64,000 nt of DNA from Aldehydirespirator sp963662645 (GTDB taxonomy: Bacteria; Actinomycetota; Acidimicrobiia; Acidimicrobiales; Aldehydirespiratoraceae): positions 2,976,001 to 3,040,000 of the forward strand of contig OY759762.1 of the NCBI GenBank assembly GCA_963662645.2, written 5' to 3'. Both the position numbers and the translations under genes were made by a program. The notes beneath the pieces were generated by a model. That model searched no databases. It was not told the DNA's origin and was given only the letters and a program-made list of their open reading frames with translations. Shown piece after piece: positions 17,505 through 26,442 of this stretch; the first letter of the stretch is position 1; each line of letters begins with the position of its first letter.

Positions 17505-17823
17505 GGTCGAGACCCGACGCTAACTACTCCGTTTGTTGCCGTCGCGTCAATCCCCGCGAGCGGCCTCAGAGGCCGAGCGGGTATGCGCACGAATCCGGCC
17601 CATACGGGCGAGGCCGTGGCCCGAGCGGCCCTCAGGTCGCAGCGAACAAGAGCGGGAATGACACCGCGGCGACGCGACAGGCTCTCGCCTATCCGCGGAG
17701 CCCCCTAGACGCCAGCGCGCGGCGTCTCATCAGTCCCAATGCGTCCTGGATGTCACCCCGAGACCGGGCGGTGGTCGGCAGGTTGTTCTGTGGCGATCGC
17801 CCCGCGGCGCGGGGACCCGGCCG
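17505..17823. other. Intergenic region holding a dispersed repeat copy
   Basis: There is no gene in these 319 bases between the lipoprotein start and the thiolase stop. It contains a reverse-orientation copy of the dispersed element described at 37599-37720 (about 17570-17705). Confidence 0.6.
17570..17705 (-). repeat. Dispersed inverted-repeat-flanked element, copy 1
   Basis: On the minus strand the core reads GGTGTCATTCCCGCTCTTG, then TTCGCTGCGACCTGAGGGCC, then GCTCGGGCCACGGCC. This is shared with copies at 32.5, 37.6, 55.7 and 56.6 kb. Its outer ends are diverged and the limits are approximate. Confidence 0.6.
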
Positions 17824-19026
17824 TTAGTTGAGGCGTTCGACGATCATGGCCATGCCTTGGCCTCCGCCTACGCACATGGATTCGAGGCCGATGGTGTTGT
17901 CGCCGTCCTCGAGGCCGTTGAGCAGGGTGCACATGATGCGCGACCCGGTCATGCCGAAGGGATGGCCCAGCGCGATCGACCCGCCGTTGGGGTTGAGCTT
18001 GTCGTAGTCGATGCCCAGATCGTCGGCCGAGGGCAGCACCTGGGCCGCGAAGGCCTCGTTGATCTCCACGTGGTCGATGTCGTCGATGGTCATGCCGGCC
18101 CGGCCCAGGGCCTGGCGGCAGGCGTCGACCGGGCCGAGGCCCATGATCTCGGGGTTCAGCGCCGACACGCCGGTGGCCACGATCCGGGCCAGCGGCTTGG
18201 CCCCCACCGCGGCAGCCTTGGCGTCGGACATCACCACCACCGCGGCCGCGCCGTCGTTCAGCGGGCAGCAGTTGCCAGCAGTGACCGTGCCGTCGGGGCG
18301 GAACACCGGCCTGAGCTGCGAAACGCCCTCGAGGGTGGTGCCCTCCCGGATCCCGTCGTCCTGGCGTACCTCGTTGGAGTCGTCCAGCGGGAAGGCGGTT
18401 ATCTCGCGCTCGAAGAAGCCCCGGCTGCGGGCCGCCTCGGCCCGGTTCTGGGACATCACGCCCCACTCGTCCTGGGCATGGCGGGACACGCCCTTGAGCT
18501 GGGCCACGTTCTCGGCGGTCTGGCCCATGGCGATGTAGATGTCGGGCAGGCCCTGCGGCGGCGCCCACGAAGCGGAGCCCTCGCCGGTGCGCTCGGCGGT
18601 TCGGGACTGGGCCTCGGCGAAGTCGTCGTTGTGGGGGCCGCTGTCGGCGGCGCCATACTCGTAGCGCGAGACGGTCTCCACGCCCCCGGCCACGAAGCAG
18701 TCTCCCTCTCCGGCCTTGATGGCGTGGGCAGCCATGCGGATGGTCTGCAGCGAAGACGAGCAGTAGCGGTTGACGGTCACGCCGGGAGCGTTCACGCCGG
18801 CCAGGATCGAGGCGACCCGGGCGATGTTGTAGCCGCCCTCGCCGCCCGGCTGGCCGATGCCCCAGATCACGTCCTCCACGTCGGCGGCGTCGAGGCCGGG
18901 CACCTTGGACAGCACGTCGCCGATGATGAACGCCGACATGTCGTCGGGCCGGACCTCGGTGAGCGATCCCTTGACGGCCCGGCCGATGGGCGTGCGGGAG
19001 GTAGCGACGATAACGGCTTCAGGCAT
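17824..19026 (-). CDS. fadA: Acetyl-CoA C-acyltransferase (thiolase)
   Basis: This 400-residue thiolase catalyses the reversible cleavage or condensation of 3-ketoacyl-CoA, the last step of beta-oxidation. The acyl-accepting Cys is C89 in VNRYCSSSLQ, the His motif is GGSIALGHPFG (about 350), and the second catalytic Cys is in SMCVGGGQG (about 383). AAGGAGCC precedes the ATG at 19026. It stands divergent from the aldehyde dehydrogenase at 19300. The length and motifs are complete. Whether it is degradative or biosynthetic cannot be told from sequence. Confidence 0.93.
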   Translation of the reverse strand: MPEAVIVATSRTPIGRAVKGSLTEVRPDDMSAFIIGDVLSKVPGLDAADVEDVIWGIGQPGGEGGYNIARVASILAGVNAPGVTVNRYCSSSLQTIRMAAHAIKAGEGDCFVAGGVETVSRYEYGAADSGPHNDDFAEAQSRTAERTGEGSASWAPPQGLPDIYIAMGQTAENVAQLKGVSRHAQDEWGVMSQNRAEAARSRGFFEREITAFPLDDSNEVRQDDGIREGTTLEGVSQLRPVFRPDGTVTAGNCCPLNDGAAAVVVMSDAKAAAVGAKPLARIVATGVSALNPEIMGLGPVDACRQALGRAGMTIDDIDHVEINEAFAAQVLPSADDLGIDYDKLNPNGGSIALGHPFGMTGSRIMCTLLNGLEDGDNTIGLESMCVGGGQGMAMIVERLN

Positions 19027-19130
19027 GACGGCTCCTTGCTGGGGTTTCCGGCCGGCACCAAGGCGACGGTGCGATCAACAACGTTAGAAGACGCACGGCC
19101 GATTCGCAGGCTCCGGCTGGCCGCTCTTGG

Positions 19131-19254
19131 AATTGGCAGCGTTTTGTGCCCTATGGGGGGCGTTTTGCTGCCAGTTCGCGGGCGGGTGGCGGCCGCTTCG
19201 GGAATTGGCAGCGTTTTGTGCCCTATGGGGGGCGTTTTGCTGCCAGTTCGCGGG
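19131..19254. repeat. 72-bp-period palindromic repeat, two copies (locus A)
   Basis: Two copies start at 19131 and 19203, exactly 72 bases apart. Each has AATTGGCAGCGTTTTG, a short GGGGGC-containing centre and CGTTTTGCTGCCAGTTCG, so GGCAGC/GCTGCC can pair as a hairpin with inner GCCC/GGGC pairing. They lie between divergent genes, so they are not simple terminators. Confidence 0.9.
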
Positions 19255-19299
19255 TCCGGCCGCTCGGTGGCCTCGGGTGTGTGGCAGTAGGCTCGCCCG

Positions 19300-20784
19300 G
19301 TGACTCCCCACAGCGACGAGACGGCCATCGACGCCGAGCGGGCCTGGAAGCTGTTGATCGGCGGGGAGTGGGTCGACCCGGATGCGGGCATCTATCCCGT
19401 CATCGACCCCAACGACGGAACCGTGGTGGGCCACGCGCCCGAGGCGACCGCGGCCCAGGCCAACGACGCCGCCTCGGCAGCCCGCGACGCCCTGCCGGCG
19501 TGGCGGGCACTGAGTCCCGAGGAGCGCGGCAGCCGCTTGGCCCGCCTGGCCGATGTGATCGAGCGCATGGCCCCCTCGTGGCTTGAGCTGGTGCAGGCCG
19601 AGACCGGCTCGGTCACATCCATCGCCAAGGGCCTGCAGGTCGGCGGGCCCATGATCGAGCGGTTCCGCTACTACTCGACGCCGATCAACGTCGACACCGA
19701 CGTGGCCCCGGTGCCGGCGGAGGCGGGGGCGCTGGGCCCGGCCGGTCTGATCGCGGCCACAGTGAAGCACCATCCGGTGGGGGTGGTGGCCTGCATCACG
19801 CCGTACAACATGCCGCTGGTGAACGTGGCCGGCAAGGTCGCCCCCGCGCTGGCCGCGGGCAACACGGTGGTGATCAAGCCCGCCCCCCAAGACCCGCTGG
19901 GCGTGCTGCTGCTGGGGGAGGCGGTGACCGAGGCCGGACTGGGCGACGGCGTGGTCAACATCGTCACCGGCTCCGGGCCGGAGGCGCCCGCGGCCCTGGT
20001 GGCGTCCGCCGACGTGAACATGGTGTCGTTCACGGGCTCGACCGCCGTCGGCGCCCGGATCTACGCCGACGGCGCGGCCACCATGAAGCGGGTGCTGATG
20101 GAGCTCGGCGGCAAGGGCGCGCTGGTGATGACCGAGGACGCCGACGTGAACGCGGCCTGCATGGGCATCGCCACCACCTGGGGGCTCCACTCCGGTCAGA
20201 TCTGCACGGCCCCGACCCGGGTGATCTGCCACCGCAGCCTCCTCGACCAGACCGCGGAGACGCTCAAGACCTTCGCGGGCTTCATGAAGGTGGGCGACGG
20301 CCGGGCCCCCGACACCATCGTCGGCCCGGTCATCACCGAGGCCCACCGCGACCGGGTCGAGGCGTTCATCGCAGGCGGGATCGCCGCGGGCGCGACCGCG
20401 GTGTGCGGCGGGGAACGGCCCGACCTGCCCGGCTACTTCGTGGCCCCCACCCTGTTGGCGGACGTCACGCCCGATATGGAAGTGGTGCAGCAGGAGGCCT
20501 TCGGGCCGGTGGTGGTGGTGCTGGCCCACGACGGCGATGACGAGGCGGTGGCCCTGGCCAACGACTCCGACTACGGGCTCTTCTCCTACGTGTACGCGGG
20601 CGACGCCAAGCGGGCCTACGAGATCGGCTGCCGGCTGGAGTCGGGCAACGTGGCCCTCAACACCGTGCAGCCCCACATGTACGCCCCCTTCGGAGGCTTC
20701 AAGATGTCCGGGATCGGCCGCGACCGCGGCAAGTGGGGCATCGAGGCCTACACCGAGATCCAAGCCATCAACTGGCTCTCCTAG
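19300..20784 (+). CDS. NAD(P)-dependent aldehyde dehydrogenase
   Basis: This 494-residue member of the ALDH superfamily oxidises an aldehyde to the acid, or to the CoA ester in some subfamilies. The catalytic Cys is C302 (HSGQICTAP) and the general base Glu is E268 (MELGGKG), exactly the classical positions. The Asn motif is TPYNMPLVN and the C-terminal FGPVVVV and YAPFGGFKMSG motifs are present. The start is GTG 19300. It is transcribed away from the thiolase across the repeat locus A. The substrate is unknown; a role with acyl-CoA metabolism is inferred from the neighbour. Confidence 0.92.
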   Translation: MTPHSDETAIDAERAWKLLIGGEWVDPDAGIYPVIDPNDGTVVGHAPEATAAQANDAASAARDALPAWRALSPEERGSRLARLADVIERMAPSWLELVQAETGSVTSIAKGLQVGGPMIERFRYYSTPINVDTDVAPVPAEAGALGPAGLIAATVKHHPVGVVACITPYNMPLVNVAGKVAPALAAGNTVVIKPAPQDPLGVLLLGEAVTEAGLGDGVVNIVTGSGPEAPAALVASADVNMVSFTGSTAVGARIYADGAATMKRVLMELGGKGALVMTEDADVNAACMGIATTWGLHSGQICTAPTRVICHRSLLDQTAETLKTFAGFMKVGDGRAPDTIVGPVITEAHRDRVEAFIAGGIAAGATAVCGGERPDLPGYFVAPTLLADVTPDMEVVQQEAFGPVVVVLAHDGDDEAVALANDSDYGLFSYVYAGDAKRAYEIGCRLESGNVALNTVQPHMYAPFGGFKMSGIGRDRGKWGIEAYTEIQAINWLS

Positions 20785-20845
20785 ATATATCGAAAATCAT
20801 TGAAATAATCCACCGCTGGCACTCTTGGCCGTGCCATAATGCGGC

Positions 20846-21118
20846 ATGACCCCTGATCCCGTTCTCGACAAGCTGAAGCGAACCTTTGAGAAGCACCGTC
20901 TTGAACTGCTCGCGACAGATGAGGGACGCTGGGCAGTTTTCGTGCAGCCGCGTGATGGTCGTCGCCGACCGGAGTTCGTGGGCTGCTTCGAAGACGAGCA
21001 CCAAGCGTGTGCGGCCGGGTATCGCAGCACCATCGGCAGGCGCTTTCTCATCAAGGAGGTCTTGGAGCAGGACCGGGTGATCAGCATCCCATGGGCGGTT
21101 CCCGTCGATCGACCCTAA
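20846..21118 (+). CDS. Small DUF5678-like protein
   Basis: This 90-residue protein follows an AT-rich leader with an inverted repeat (TGGCAC...GTGCCA). Its pattern, a charged helix (LDKLKRTFEKHRLELL), a strand ending GRWAVF, VGCFEDEHQACAAGY and FLIKEVLEQD, resembles DUF5678-type proteins, which often precede a retropepsin-like aspartic protease. Such a protease domain follows here in the +1 frame. The last sense codon and stop are CCC TAA, which is a shift-prone combination. Confidence 0.6.
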   Translation: MTPDPVLDKLKRTFEKHRLELLATDEGRWAVFVQPRDGRRRPEFVGCFEDEHQACAAGYRSTIGRRFLIKEVLEQDRVISIPWAVPVDRP

Positions 21119-21578
21119 CGAGGCGGGCTACGCGCGTGTCGCCGGGAGCATCGGGCAGAAGGGTCTGCATGTTGACGTAGAGGTTTGGCTGCACCCGAAC
21201 GATCATGAGCAACACCGTTTCGACAACCGTGCACTTCCCCTGCCGCAGCGACTCTCGGGCTTCATCGACACTGGCGCGCAGGTGACATGCATCAGCACGG
21301 GTCTCGTGCAGAGCCTTCGCCTCGAACCGATTAGGGACGCCCAGCTGCGAACCGCGGACCGCGGCCGACCGACGAAGGCATACGCGGTCACGGTGCATGT
21401 CGGCTGGAACGCGCAATCTCCGCCGGACCCGATCCCTCTCATCGTGTACGGGGCGTCGCCCAGCGGCGTGGACATACTCATAGGGCTCGACGTAATCCGC
21501 CGCGGAAGACTCAATCTCGACGGCCCCAAGGGTATGTATGAACTGTTCCTGCCGCGGGCCGCGCCATCGCCGCAGTAG
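21117..21578 (+). CDS. Retropepsin-like aspartic protease domain without a normal start codon
   Basis: The frame is open from 21081 to 21578 and encodes about 150 residues with the single-domain retropepsin signature: FIDTGAQVTCIS (catalytic Asp in DTGA) and the distal flap-closing motif ILIGLDVIRRGRLNLDG. There is no ATG, GTG or TTG in frame before the DTGA motif. A +1 slip at CCC TAA (21113-21118) of the 90-residue gene would join the two into one protein of about 243 residues. The alternatives are an unusual start codon or a decayed 5' end. The first in-frame GTG (21282) would remove the active site. Confidence 0.55.
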   Translation, partial: NEAGYARVAGSIGQKGLHVDVEVWLHPNDHEQHRFDNRALPLPQRLSGFIDTGAQVTCISTGLVQSLRLEPIRDAQLRTADRGRPTKAYAVTVHVGWNAQSPPDPIPLIVYGASPSGVDILIGLDVIRRGRLNLDGPKGMYELFLPRAAPSPQ

Positions 21579-21618
21579 TGCTCGCCTGAATTATGGCCTC
21601 GTGCTGTCGGCACGCAGG

Positions 21619-23061
21619 TCAGGACTCGGCGGGGAGGGTCTTGTTGGGGTTCATGATGTTGTGGGGGTCTAGGGCGGTCTTGATGGCGCGCATCAGGCCC
21701 CACTCGATGGCGGGTTTCTGGGGCCGGATGCGGTCCCGTAGGAGTTGGCCGATGCCGTGCTCGGCGCTGAGCGTGCCGCCGAAGCGGATCGTGGCGTCGT
21801 CGATGCGCTCCTGAAGCTCGTCTCGCACGGCTAGGAACGGGGCGACTTGGTCGTCGCTGGCGGGCAGGAGGTACAGGTGGATGTTTCCGTCGCCGACGTG
21901 GCCGAACCCGTAGGTCAGTGCATCGGGCGCCAGCTCGGCCGCGATGCGGCGGACCTCTTCGTGGTATGCGCCGAGGCGGTCGATCGGCACCGCGTTGTCG
22001 AACTTGAGGCTGTGCTCGTGCTGCGTCCACAGGAACATGGGCGAGAGTTCGTCGCGGATGGTCCAGAGCCGGGACTCGTGCTCCTCGGTCACCGCCACGG
22101 CTGCGTCGGTCACCCAGCCCCGCTCGGATGCCTCGGCCAGGAAAGCGCCCAGCCGTTCCGACACCGGCTCGGCCGAGGCCAGGCGCAGCAGGATGTAGAA
22201 CTCGGCTCGGGTCCGCAGGGGACGGGAGAGGCCGAGCCTCTGACACACCCTCGCCAGGCCGATGTCGGGGACGAGCTCGAAGGCGGCCACATCACCGCCG
22301 CAGCGGGTCGTGGCCAGCTCCAGCAGGGGCATGAGACGGTCGAGCCCGGAGATGGCAGCCAGGGCACTCTGGGTGTGGGGGGTGGCGGGATGCAGCCGCA
22401 GCACCGCTCGGGTGACCACCCCGAGCGTGCCCTCCGCGCCGATGAACAGTTGCTTGAGGTCGTAGCCCGAGGAGTCCTTGCGCAGCGCTCGCAGCCCGTC
22501 CCAGACCCGGCCGTCGGCCAGTACGGCCTCGAGGCCGAGCACGTTGTCGCGCATGGTTCCGTAGCGCAGCACGTTGTTGCCGCCCGCATTGGTGGCGACG
22601 GCCCCGCCGACGGTGGCCGTGCCCCGCGCCCCCCAGTCGGGCGCGAACAGCCGATTCGCTCCGGCCGCGGCCTGCCGCACCGCCTCGATGGTGGCCCCGG
22701 ACTCAGCGGTGATCGTCCAGCGGTCGGGGTCCACCGACACGATCCGGTTCATGCGGCTCATCGACAGCACGATGGAGGGCTGCTCTACGGCCCCGCTGCC
22801 CTCGTCGCGGCGGCGTTCCGGCACGGCGGGTACCGCACCTCCGGACATTCCGGTGTTGCCGCCCTGGGGCACGATGGCCACCCCGGCCGACGCGCACGCC
22901 TGCACCACCAGTGCGGTCTCGTCCACCGAGGCCGGACGCACCACGGCCAGCGCCTCACCGGTGAACAAGCCTCTTTGGCCGGTGAGATACGGCGCGGCGT
23001 CGGATCCGGTCAGAACCCCGGCCGGACCGAGGTCGGAGCGCAGACCGCCCACGAGCGTCAT
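21619..23061 (-). CDS. FAD-linked D-2-hydroxyacid oxidase/dehydrogenase (GlcD-like)
   Basis: This 480-residue protein has an N-terminal FAD_binding_4 domain (AIVPQGGNTGMSGG, about 70-83; a second FAD segment, GARGTATVGGAVATNAGG) and a C-terminal FAD-oxidase domain with the metal/substrate motifs YGFGHVGDGNIHLYLL and GTLSAEHGIGQ. Proteins of this type oxidise glycolate, D-lactate or D-2-hydroxyglutarate and pass electrons to a carrier. No GlcE/GlcF subunits are adjacent, which favours a single-subunit dehydrogenase. I chose ATG 23061; a TTG at 23067 is possible. Confidence 0.88.
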   Translation of the reverse strand: MTLVGGLRSDLGPAGVLTGSDAAPYLTGQRGLFTGEALAVVRPASVDETALVVQACASAGVAIVPQGGNTGMSGGAVPAVPERRRDEGSGAVEQPSIVLSMSRMNRIVSVDPDRWTITAESGATIEAVRQAAAGANRLFAPDWGARGTATVGGAVATNAGGNNVLRYGTMRDNVLGLEAVLADGRVWDGLRALRKDSSGYDLKQLFIGAEGTLGVVTRAVLRLHPATPHTQSALAAISGLDRLMPLLELATTRCGGDVAAFELVPDIGLARVCQRLGLSRPLRTRAEFYILLRLASAEPVSERLGAFLAEASERGWVTDAAVAVTEEHESRLWTIRDELSPMFLWTQHEHSLKFDNAVPIDRLGAYHEEVRRIAAELAPDALTYGFGHVGDGNIHLYLLPASDDQVAPFLAVRDELQERIDDATIRFGGTLSAEHGIGQLLRDRIRPQKPAIEWGLMRAIKTALDPHNIMNPNKTLPAES

Positions 23062-23371
23062 CGCCAAGTCAACCTATCCCGGCAACCCGTCCCGGTTCCC
23101 GGTCGGCTCGCTCGGCAACCGCGGAGCTTGCCAGACCGACGCGAAAGCCCTACGCCAGCGGAAGGATGCCTACCGGTGATTGCCGTCACTCTCCGCCCGC
23201 GAACAAGGGGTGCTTCTGTGAGCACTTCGTGAGTGTGGCGAGGCCCCCCAGGCGTCGTCTCCAGGGGGGATCGCTGCCGCACGGACACCGATGTGGGCGT
23301 CTCTGCGGGTGAACGCCGAAGTGGCCGCGTCGTGTGGTGACTGCCTCGGCGGCGGCGCTAGGTTCTCGGCC
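23062..23371. other. Intergenic region between divergent genes, nothing recognised
   Basis: These 310 bases separate the hydroxyacid oxidase start from the peroxiredoxin start. I see no convincing gene, hairpin or repeat; it must hold both promoters. Confidence 0.5.
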
Positions 23372-23842
23372 ATGCTTGACGTGGACTCGATGGCGCCCGA
23401 CTTCGAGGCGCCCGACCAGCACGGCGACCCGGTGCGCCTGGCTGACCACCGGGGCAGTTGGGTGGTGCTGTGGTGGTACCCCAAGGCCTCGACCGCCGGT
23501 TGAACGCGCGAGGGCAGGGGGTTCCGTGATCGAGCCCCGGAGTTCGAGGCAGCCGGCGCGGTGGTGGTCGGAGCGTCGTTCGACACCGTCGAGGAGCAGC
23601 GGGCCTTCGCGGAGGCCGAGGCGTTCGGGTACGCGCTGATCAGCGACGCGGACAAGTCCATCGGCCGCCTCTACGACGCGGAGCGCGAGCCGGGGGAGGA
23701 CTACTACGACTGGGGCGTGCCCCGCCGCATCAGCTACCTGATCGACCCCGAGGGCCGGATCGCGGCGGCCTACGACCTCGCGGGCCAGGACCTCGACGGC
23801 CACGCGGCCCAGGTCCTGGCTGACATCACAGCCCACTCCTGA
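23372..23842 (+). CDS. Peroxiredoxin (BCP/PrxQ type) with an in-frame TGA at the peroxidatic position, probable selenoprotein
   Basis: The 156-residue frame is open except for one TGA at codon 44 (23501-23503). Around it the sequence is YPKASTAG-U-TREGRGFRD, which aligns with the family motif YPK-x2-TPG-C-T-x-E-x2-GFRD, so the TGA replaces the peroxidatic Cys. Coding continues in the same frame with the rest of the thioredoxin-like fold (VVVGASFDTVEEQ, FGYALISDADKS, RRISYLIDPEGRI), ending at TGA 23840. Total length matches BCP/PrxQ. It would reduce peroxides, using thioredoxin or a similar donor. No other Cys is present, so resolution must come from an external thiol. If the organism lacks selenocysteine insertion, it would be a broken gene. 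Confidence 0.85.
23504..23545 (+). promoter_or_regulatory. Candidate bacterial SECIS hairpin just after the TGA
   Basis: Bacterial selenocysteine insertion needs a stem-loop starting within about 15-40 bases of the UGA. Here GGGGG at 23517-23521 can pair with CCCC at 23535-23538 around the loop containing GTTCCGTGAT, with alternative GGGC/GCCC pairing outside. Pairing was judged by eye; no energy was calculated. Confidence 0.45.
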
Positions 23843-23851
23843 CGGAGACGG

Positions 23852-23985
23852 TCCCGCCCCGAAGTAGGCGGCGAGACCAACGCGCCGACCAGTGCATGCG
23901 TAAGCCCCAGCTCCCGTCCTAGAGCCCCGCCCCGAAGTCGGCGACGAGACCGACGCGCCGGAGTCACTGCATCCGTGACCTAAGT
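23852..23985. repeat. Short direct repeat, two diverged copies
   Basis: Two copies of CCCGCCCCGAAGT followed by similar GGCG(G/A)CGAGACC and CGCGCCG lie 73 bases apart, downstream of the peroxiredoxin and ahead of the convergent hydrolase stop. Function is unknown. Confidence 0.6.
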
Positions 23986-24072
23986 ATCTGCTGGCTCGGC
24001 TCGCGGTCCCCGAGAAGCGGGCCGAATCGACCGTGGTCGAGGTCTCCCGCGCGGCTCTGACGTTTCGCGTCT

Positions 24073-25296
24073 CTAGGCGGTGTTGTCGTAGATCGCCTTC
24101 TCGAAGTCGAGGAAGCCGCCCACCGAGGTGGGGTCGGCGAAGGGGAAGATCTGGGTGGCCCAGAAGCCGCCCACGCCGTTGGCCCGGTCGATCCAGTAGT
24201 AGAGGTTGGCGAGCCCGGCCCATGCCAGCGCGCCGGCGGGCCTGCCGGTGGGCGCCTCCTCCTCGTTGATCATGAAGCTCAGCGCCCAGGTCTTCGGCAT
24301 GCCCGGGAAGAACTCGGCGTCGTTGGACAGCCGCGGGTTCGACACCGGCATGACCGTCTTGGCCACATCGGTGGCGCCGACGCCGGGCAGCATCTTGACG
24401 AACATGCCCTCGGGCAGGTGGTTGCGGCACGCCATCTCGACTGTCTCGGGCCTGAGGATCTGCTCGCCGTCGGGGCCGGCGCCGTCGTTGAGCCACATGC
24501 GGATGAACTTGGCGTAGTCCTCGGCTGTGCCGTAGAGGCCGTGGCCGGCCATGTGGATCTCCGGGTCGGGCGGCAGCTCCACACCGGGCAGCGGGATCAG
24601 CGACCCGTCGGAGTCCTCGCGGGCGTGGATCGTGGCCAGCCGCTCGCGCATCGACGGACTGATCGAGAAGGAGGTCGAGTCCATGCCCAGCGGGCCGATC
24701 ACCCGCTCGTCGAGCACCTCGCCCAGCCGCTTGCCGGTGATGCCCTCCACCACCAGGCCGGCCCAGTCGATGTTGGAGCCGTACTCCCACTGCTCGCCCG
24801 GATCGAACAGCAGCGGCGTCTCGATGGAGGCGTAGGATGCATCCACCACCCACGGCTGGCCCTGCTCGTTGGCCAGCCTGGTGTAGGTCTCGTTGAAGAA
24901 GTCGTACGTGAGTCCGGCGGTGTGGGTGAGCAGGTGGCGGGTCGTGATATCGGTCTTGGGTGGGCGCAGTCGGGGCGTCCCGTCGTCGTCGAAGCCCTCG
25001 AGCACGCCGAGCCCGCCGATCCTGGGTACGTACTCCTTGGCCGGAGCGTCCAGGTCGAGGTCGCCCTGCTCGACCAGCTGCAGGCAGGCGGTGCCGCCGA
25101 TGGCCTTGGTGGTCGAGAAGATGGCGCACACCGTGTCGGTGGTGAAGGCGTCTCCCCCGAGGACGCGCTCGCCCCGGGCGCCCGCATAGATCACGCCGTC
25201 GCGGTCGGTCGCCACCGCGGCCACACCGGGCACGCGCGGCGATCCTGCGACAACACCGTCCAATACCGCATCCGCAGCCGTACTGAGATCACCCAT
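24073..25296 (-). CDS. Serine hydrolase of the class C beta-lactamase fold (esterase-like)
   Basis: This 407-residue protein has the SxxK nucleophile motif FSTTKA (about 80) and the YxN motif in EYGSNIDW, with conserved LLTHTAGL and GMDSTSFSI segments. The sequence is of the EstB/beta-lactamase-related group that hydrolyses esters rather than antibiotics in most characterised cases. No signal peptide is present, so a cytoplasmic location is likely. The ATG at 25296 follows AAAGGAG; an upstream frame extension is less likely. Its divergent neighbour is the ligJ-like gene, so hydrolysis of an aromatic ester or lactone is possible, but this is a guess. Confidence 0.88.
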   Translation of the reverse strand: MGDLSTAADAVLDGVVAGSPRVPGVAAVATDRDGVIYAGARGERVLGGDAFTTDTVCAIFSTTKAIGGTACLQLVEQGDLDLDAPAKEYVPRIGGLGVLEGFDDDGTPRLRPPKTDITTRHLLTHTAGLTYDFFNETYTRLANEQGQPWVVDASYASIETPLLFDPGEQWEYGSNIDWAGLVVEGITGKRLGEVLDERVIGPLGMDSTSFSISPSMRERLATIHAREDSDGSLIPLPGVELPPDPEIHMAGHGLYGTAEDYAKFIRMWLNDGAGPDGEQILRPETVEMACRNHLPEGMFVKMLPGVGATDVAKTVMPVSNPRLSNDAEFFPGMPKTWALSFMINEEEAPTGRPAGALAWAGLANLYYWIDRANGVGGFWATQIFPFADPTSVGGFLDFEKAIYDNTA

Positions 25297-25427
25297 CACA
25301 TTTCTCCTTTGTCGGCGATGTTCAGACCTGGTACCGAACTCTGTCACCGTGTGCGCCCGCCGTCCACTCGCCCGGTCCAGGCGTTCACCTAGGATGCCCC
25401 CGGCCGCGAGTTCGGGGGAGGACGGCG

Positions 25428-26435
25428 GTGATCATCGACTGCCACGGCCACTACACCACCACCCCGCCCGCGGTGGGGGAGTGGCGCGAGGCCCAGACGG
25501 AGGCCGTGGCCGCCGATCCCGGCTATGTCGGCGCCAAGGGCGAGATCGCGGTCAGCGACGACGAGATCCGCGAGAGCTTGGAGGGTGCCCAGCTTGCATT
25601 CCAGCGCGAACGGGGCACCGATCTCACCATCTTCTCGCCCCGGGCCAGCTGGATGGGCCATCACGTCGGCAACGAGCACACCTCCAAGTTCTGGTCCCAG
25701 CACCAGAACGAGCTGATCCGGCGGGTGTGCGACCTGTATCCCGGCAACTTCGTCCCGGCGGCCCAACTGCCCCAGTCGCCGGGAGCGCCCCTCGATGCCT
25801 CCGTTCGCGAGCTGCGCCGCTGTGTCGAGGAGATGGGTTTCATCGGGTGCAACGTCAACCCCGACCCCAGCGGAGGGCACTGGAGCGGGCCGCCCCTCTG
25901 GGACGGCTACTGGTGGCCGCTGTGGGAGGCGATGTGCGAGCTCGATGTGCCCGCCATGGTCCACGTGAGCGCTTCGTGCAACGAGAACTTCCACACCACC
26001 GGCTCGCACTATCTGGGCGCCGACACCACCGCCTTCATGCAGGCGCTGACGTCGGGGTTCCTGGCCGGCTTCGACGGGTTGCGCCTGGTGATACCCCACG
26101 GCGGGGGAGCGGTTCCCTACCACTGGGGGCGCTTTGTGGGCATGGCCCGGGACGCGGGATGGGACTTCGACGGCCTGCTGGAGCACGTCTGGTTCGACAC
26201 CTGCGTCTACCACCAGCGGGGCATCGACCTACTCGTCGAGGTGGTGCCCGCCGACAACATCCTGTTCGCGTCGGAGATGGTGGGCGCGGTGCGCGGCATC
26301 GATCCCGTCACCGGCCACCACTACGACGACACCCGCCGCTATATCGACAATGCCGATCTCGACGACGCCGCCCGGGCCAAGATCTTCGAGGGCAACGCCC
26401 GGCGCGTCTATCCCGGCCTGGAGCTGGGGCCCTGA
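25428..26435 (+). CDS. ligJ: 4-oxalomesaconate hydratase (amidohydrolase fold)
   Basis: This 335-residue protein closely follows LigJ of the protocatechuate 4,5-cleavage pathway, which hydrates 4-oxalomesaconate to 4-carboxy-4-hydroxy-2-oxoadipate. Recognisable segments are the metal site IIDCHGHYTT, RGTDLTIFSPRASWM, VNPDPSGGHW, HVSASCNENFHTTGSHY, IPHGGGAVPYHWGRF, FDTCVYH and ASEMVGAVRGIDP. The GTG at 25428 follows GGGGGAGGA. The next two minus-strand genes encode the preceding steps (LigI, LigU), so the three cover pyrone dicarboxylate to carboxy-hydroxy-oxoadipate. The ring-cleavage genes are outside the window. Confidence 0.9.
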   Translation: MIIDCHGHYTTTPPAVGEWREAQTEAVAADPGYVGAKGEIAVSDDEIRESLEGAQLAFQRERGTDLTIFSPRASWMGHHVGNEHTSKFWSQHQNELIRRVCDLYPGNFVPAAQLPQSPGAPLDASVRELRRCVEEMGFIGCNVNPDPSGGHWSGPPLWDGYWWPLWEAMCELDVPAMVHVSASCNENFHTTGSHYLGADTTAFMQALTSGFLAGFDGLRLVIPHGGGAVPYHWGRFVGMARDAGWDFDGLLEHVWFDTCVYHQRGIDLLVEVVPADNILFASEMVGAVRGIDPVTGHHYDDTRRYIDNADLDDAARAKIFEGNARRVYPGLELGP

Positions 26436-26442
26436 GCGGGGG

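Noticed and set aside
19084..20763. Minus-strand frame of 559 codons over the aldehyde dehydrogenase
   Set aside because: It is His/Gly/Val-rich antisense sequence; the plus-strand gene has catalytic C302 and E268.
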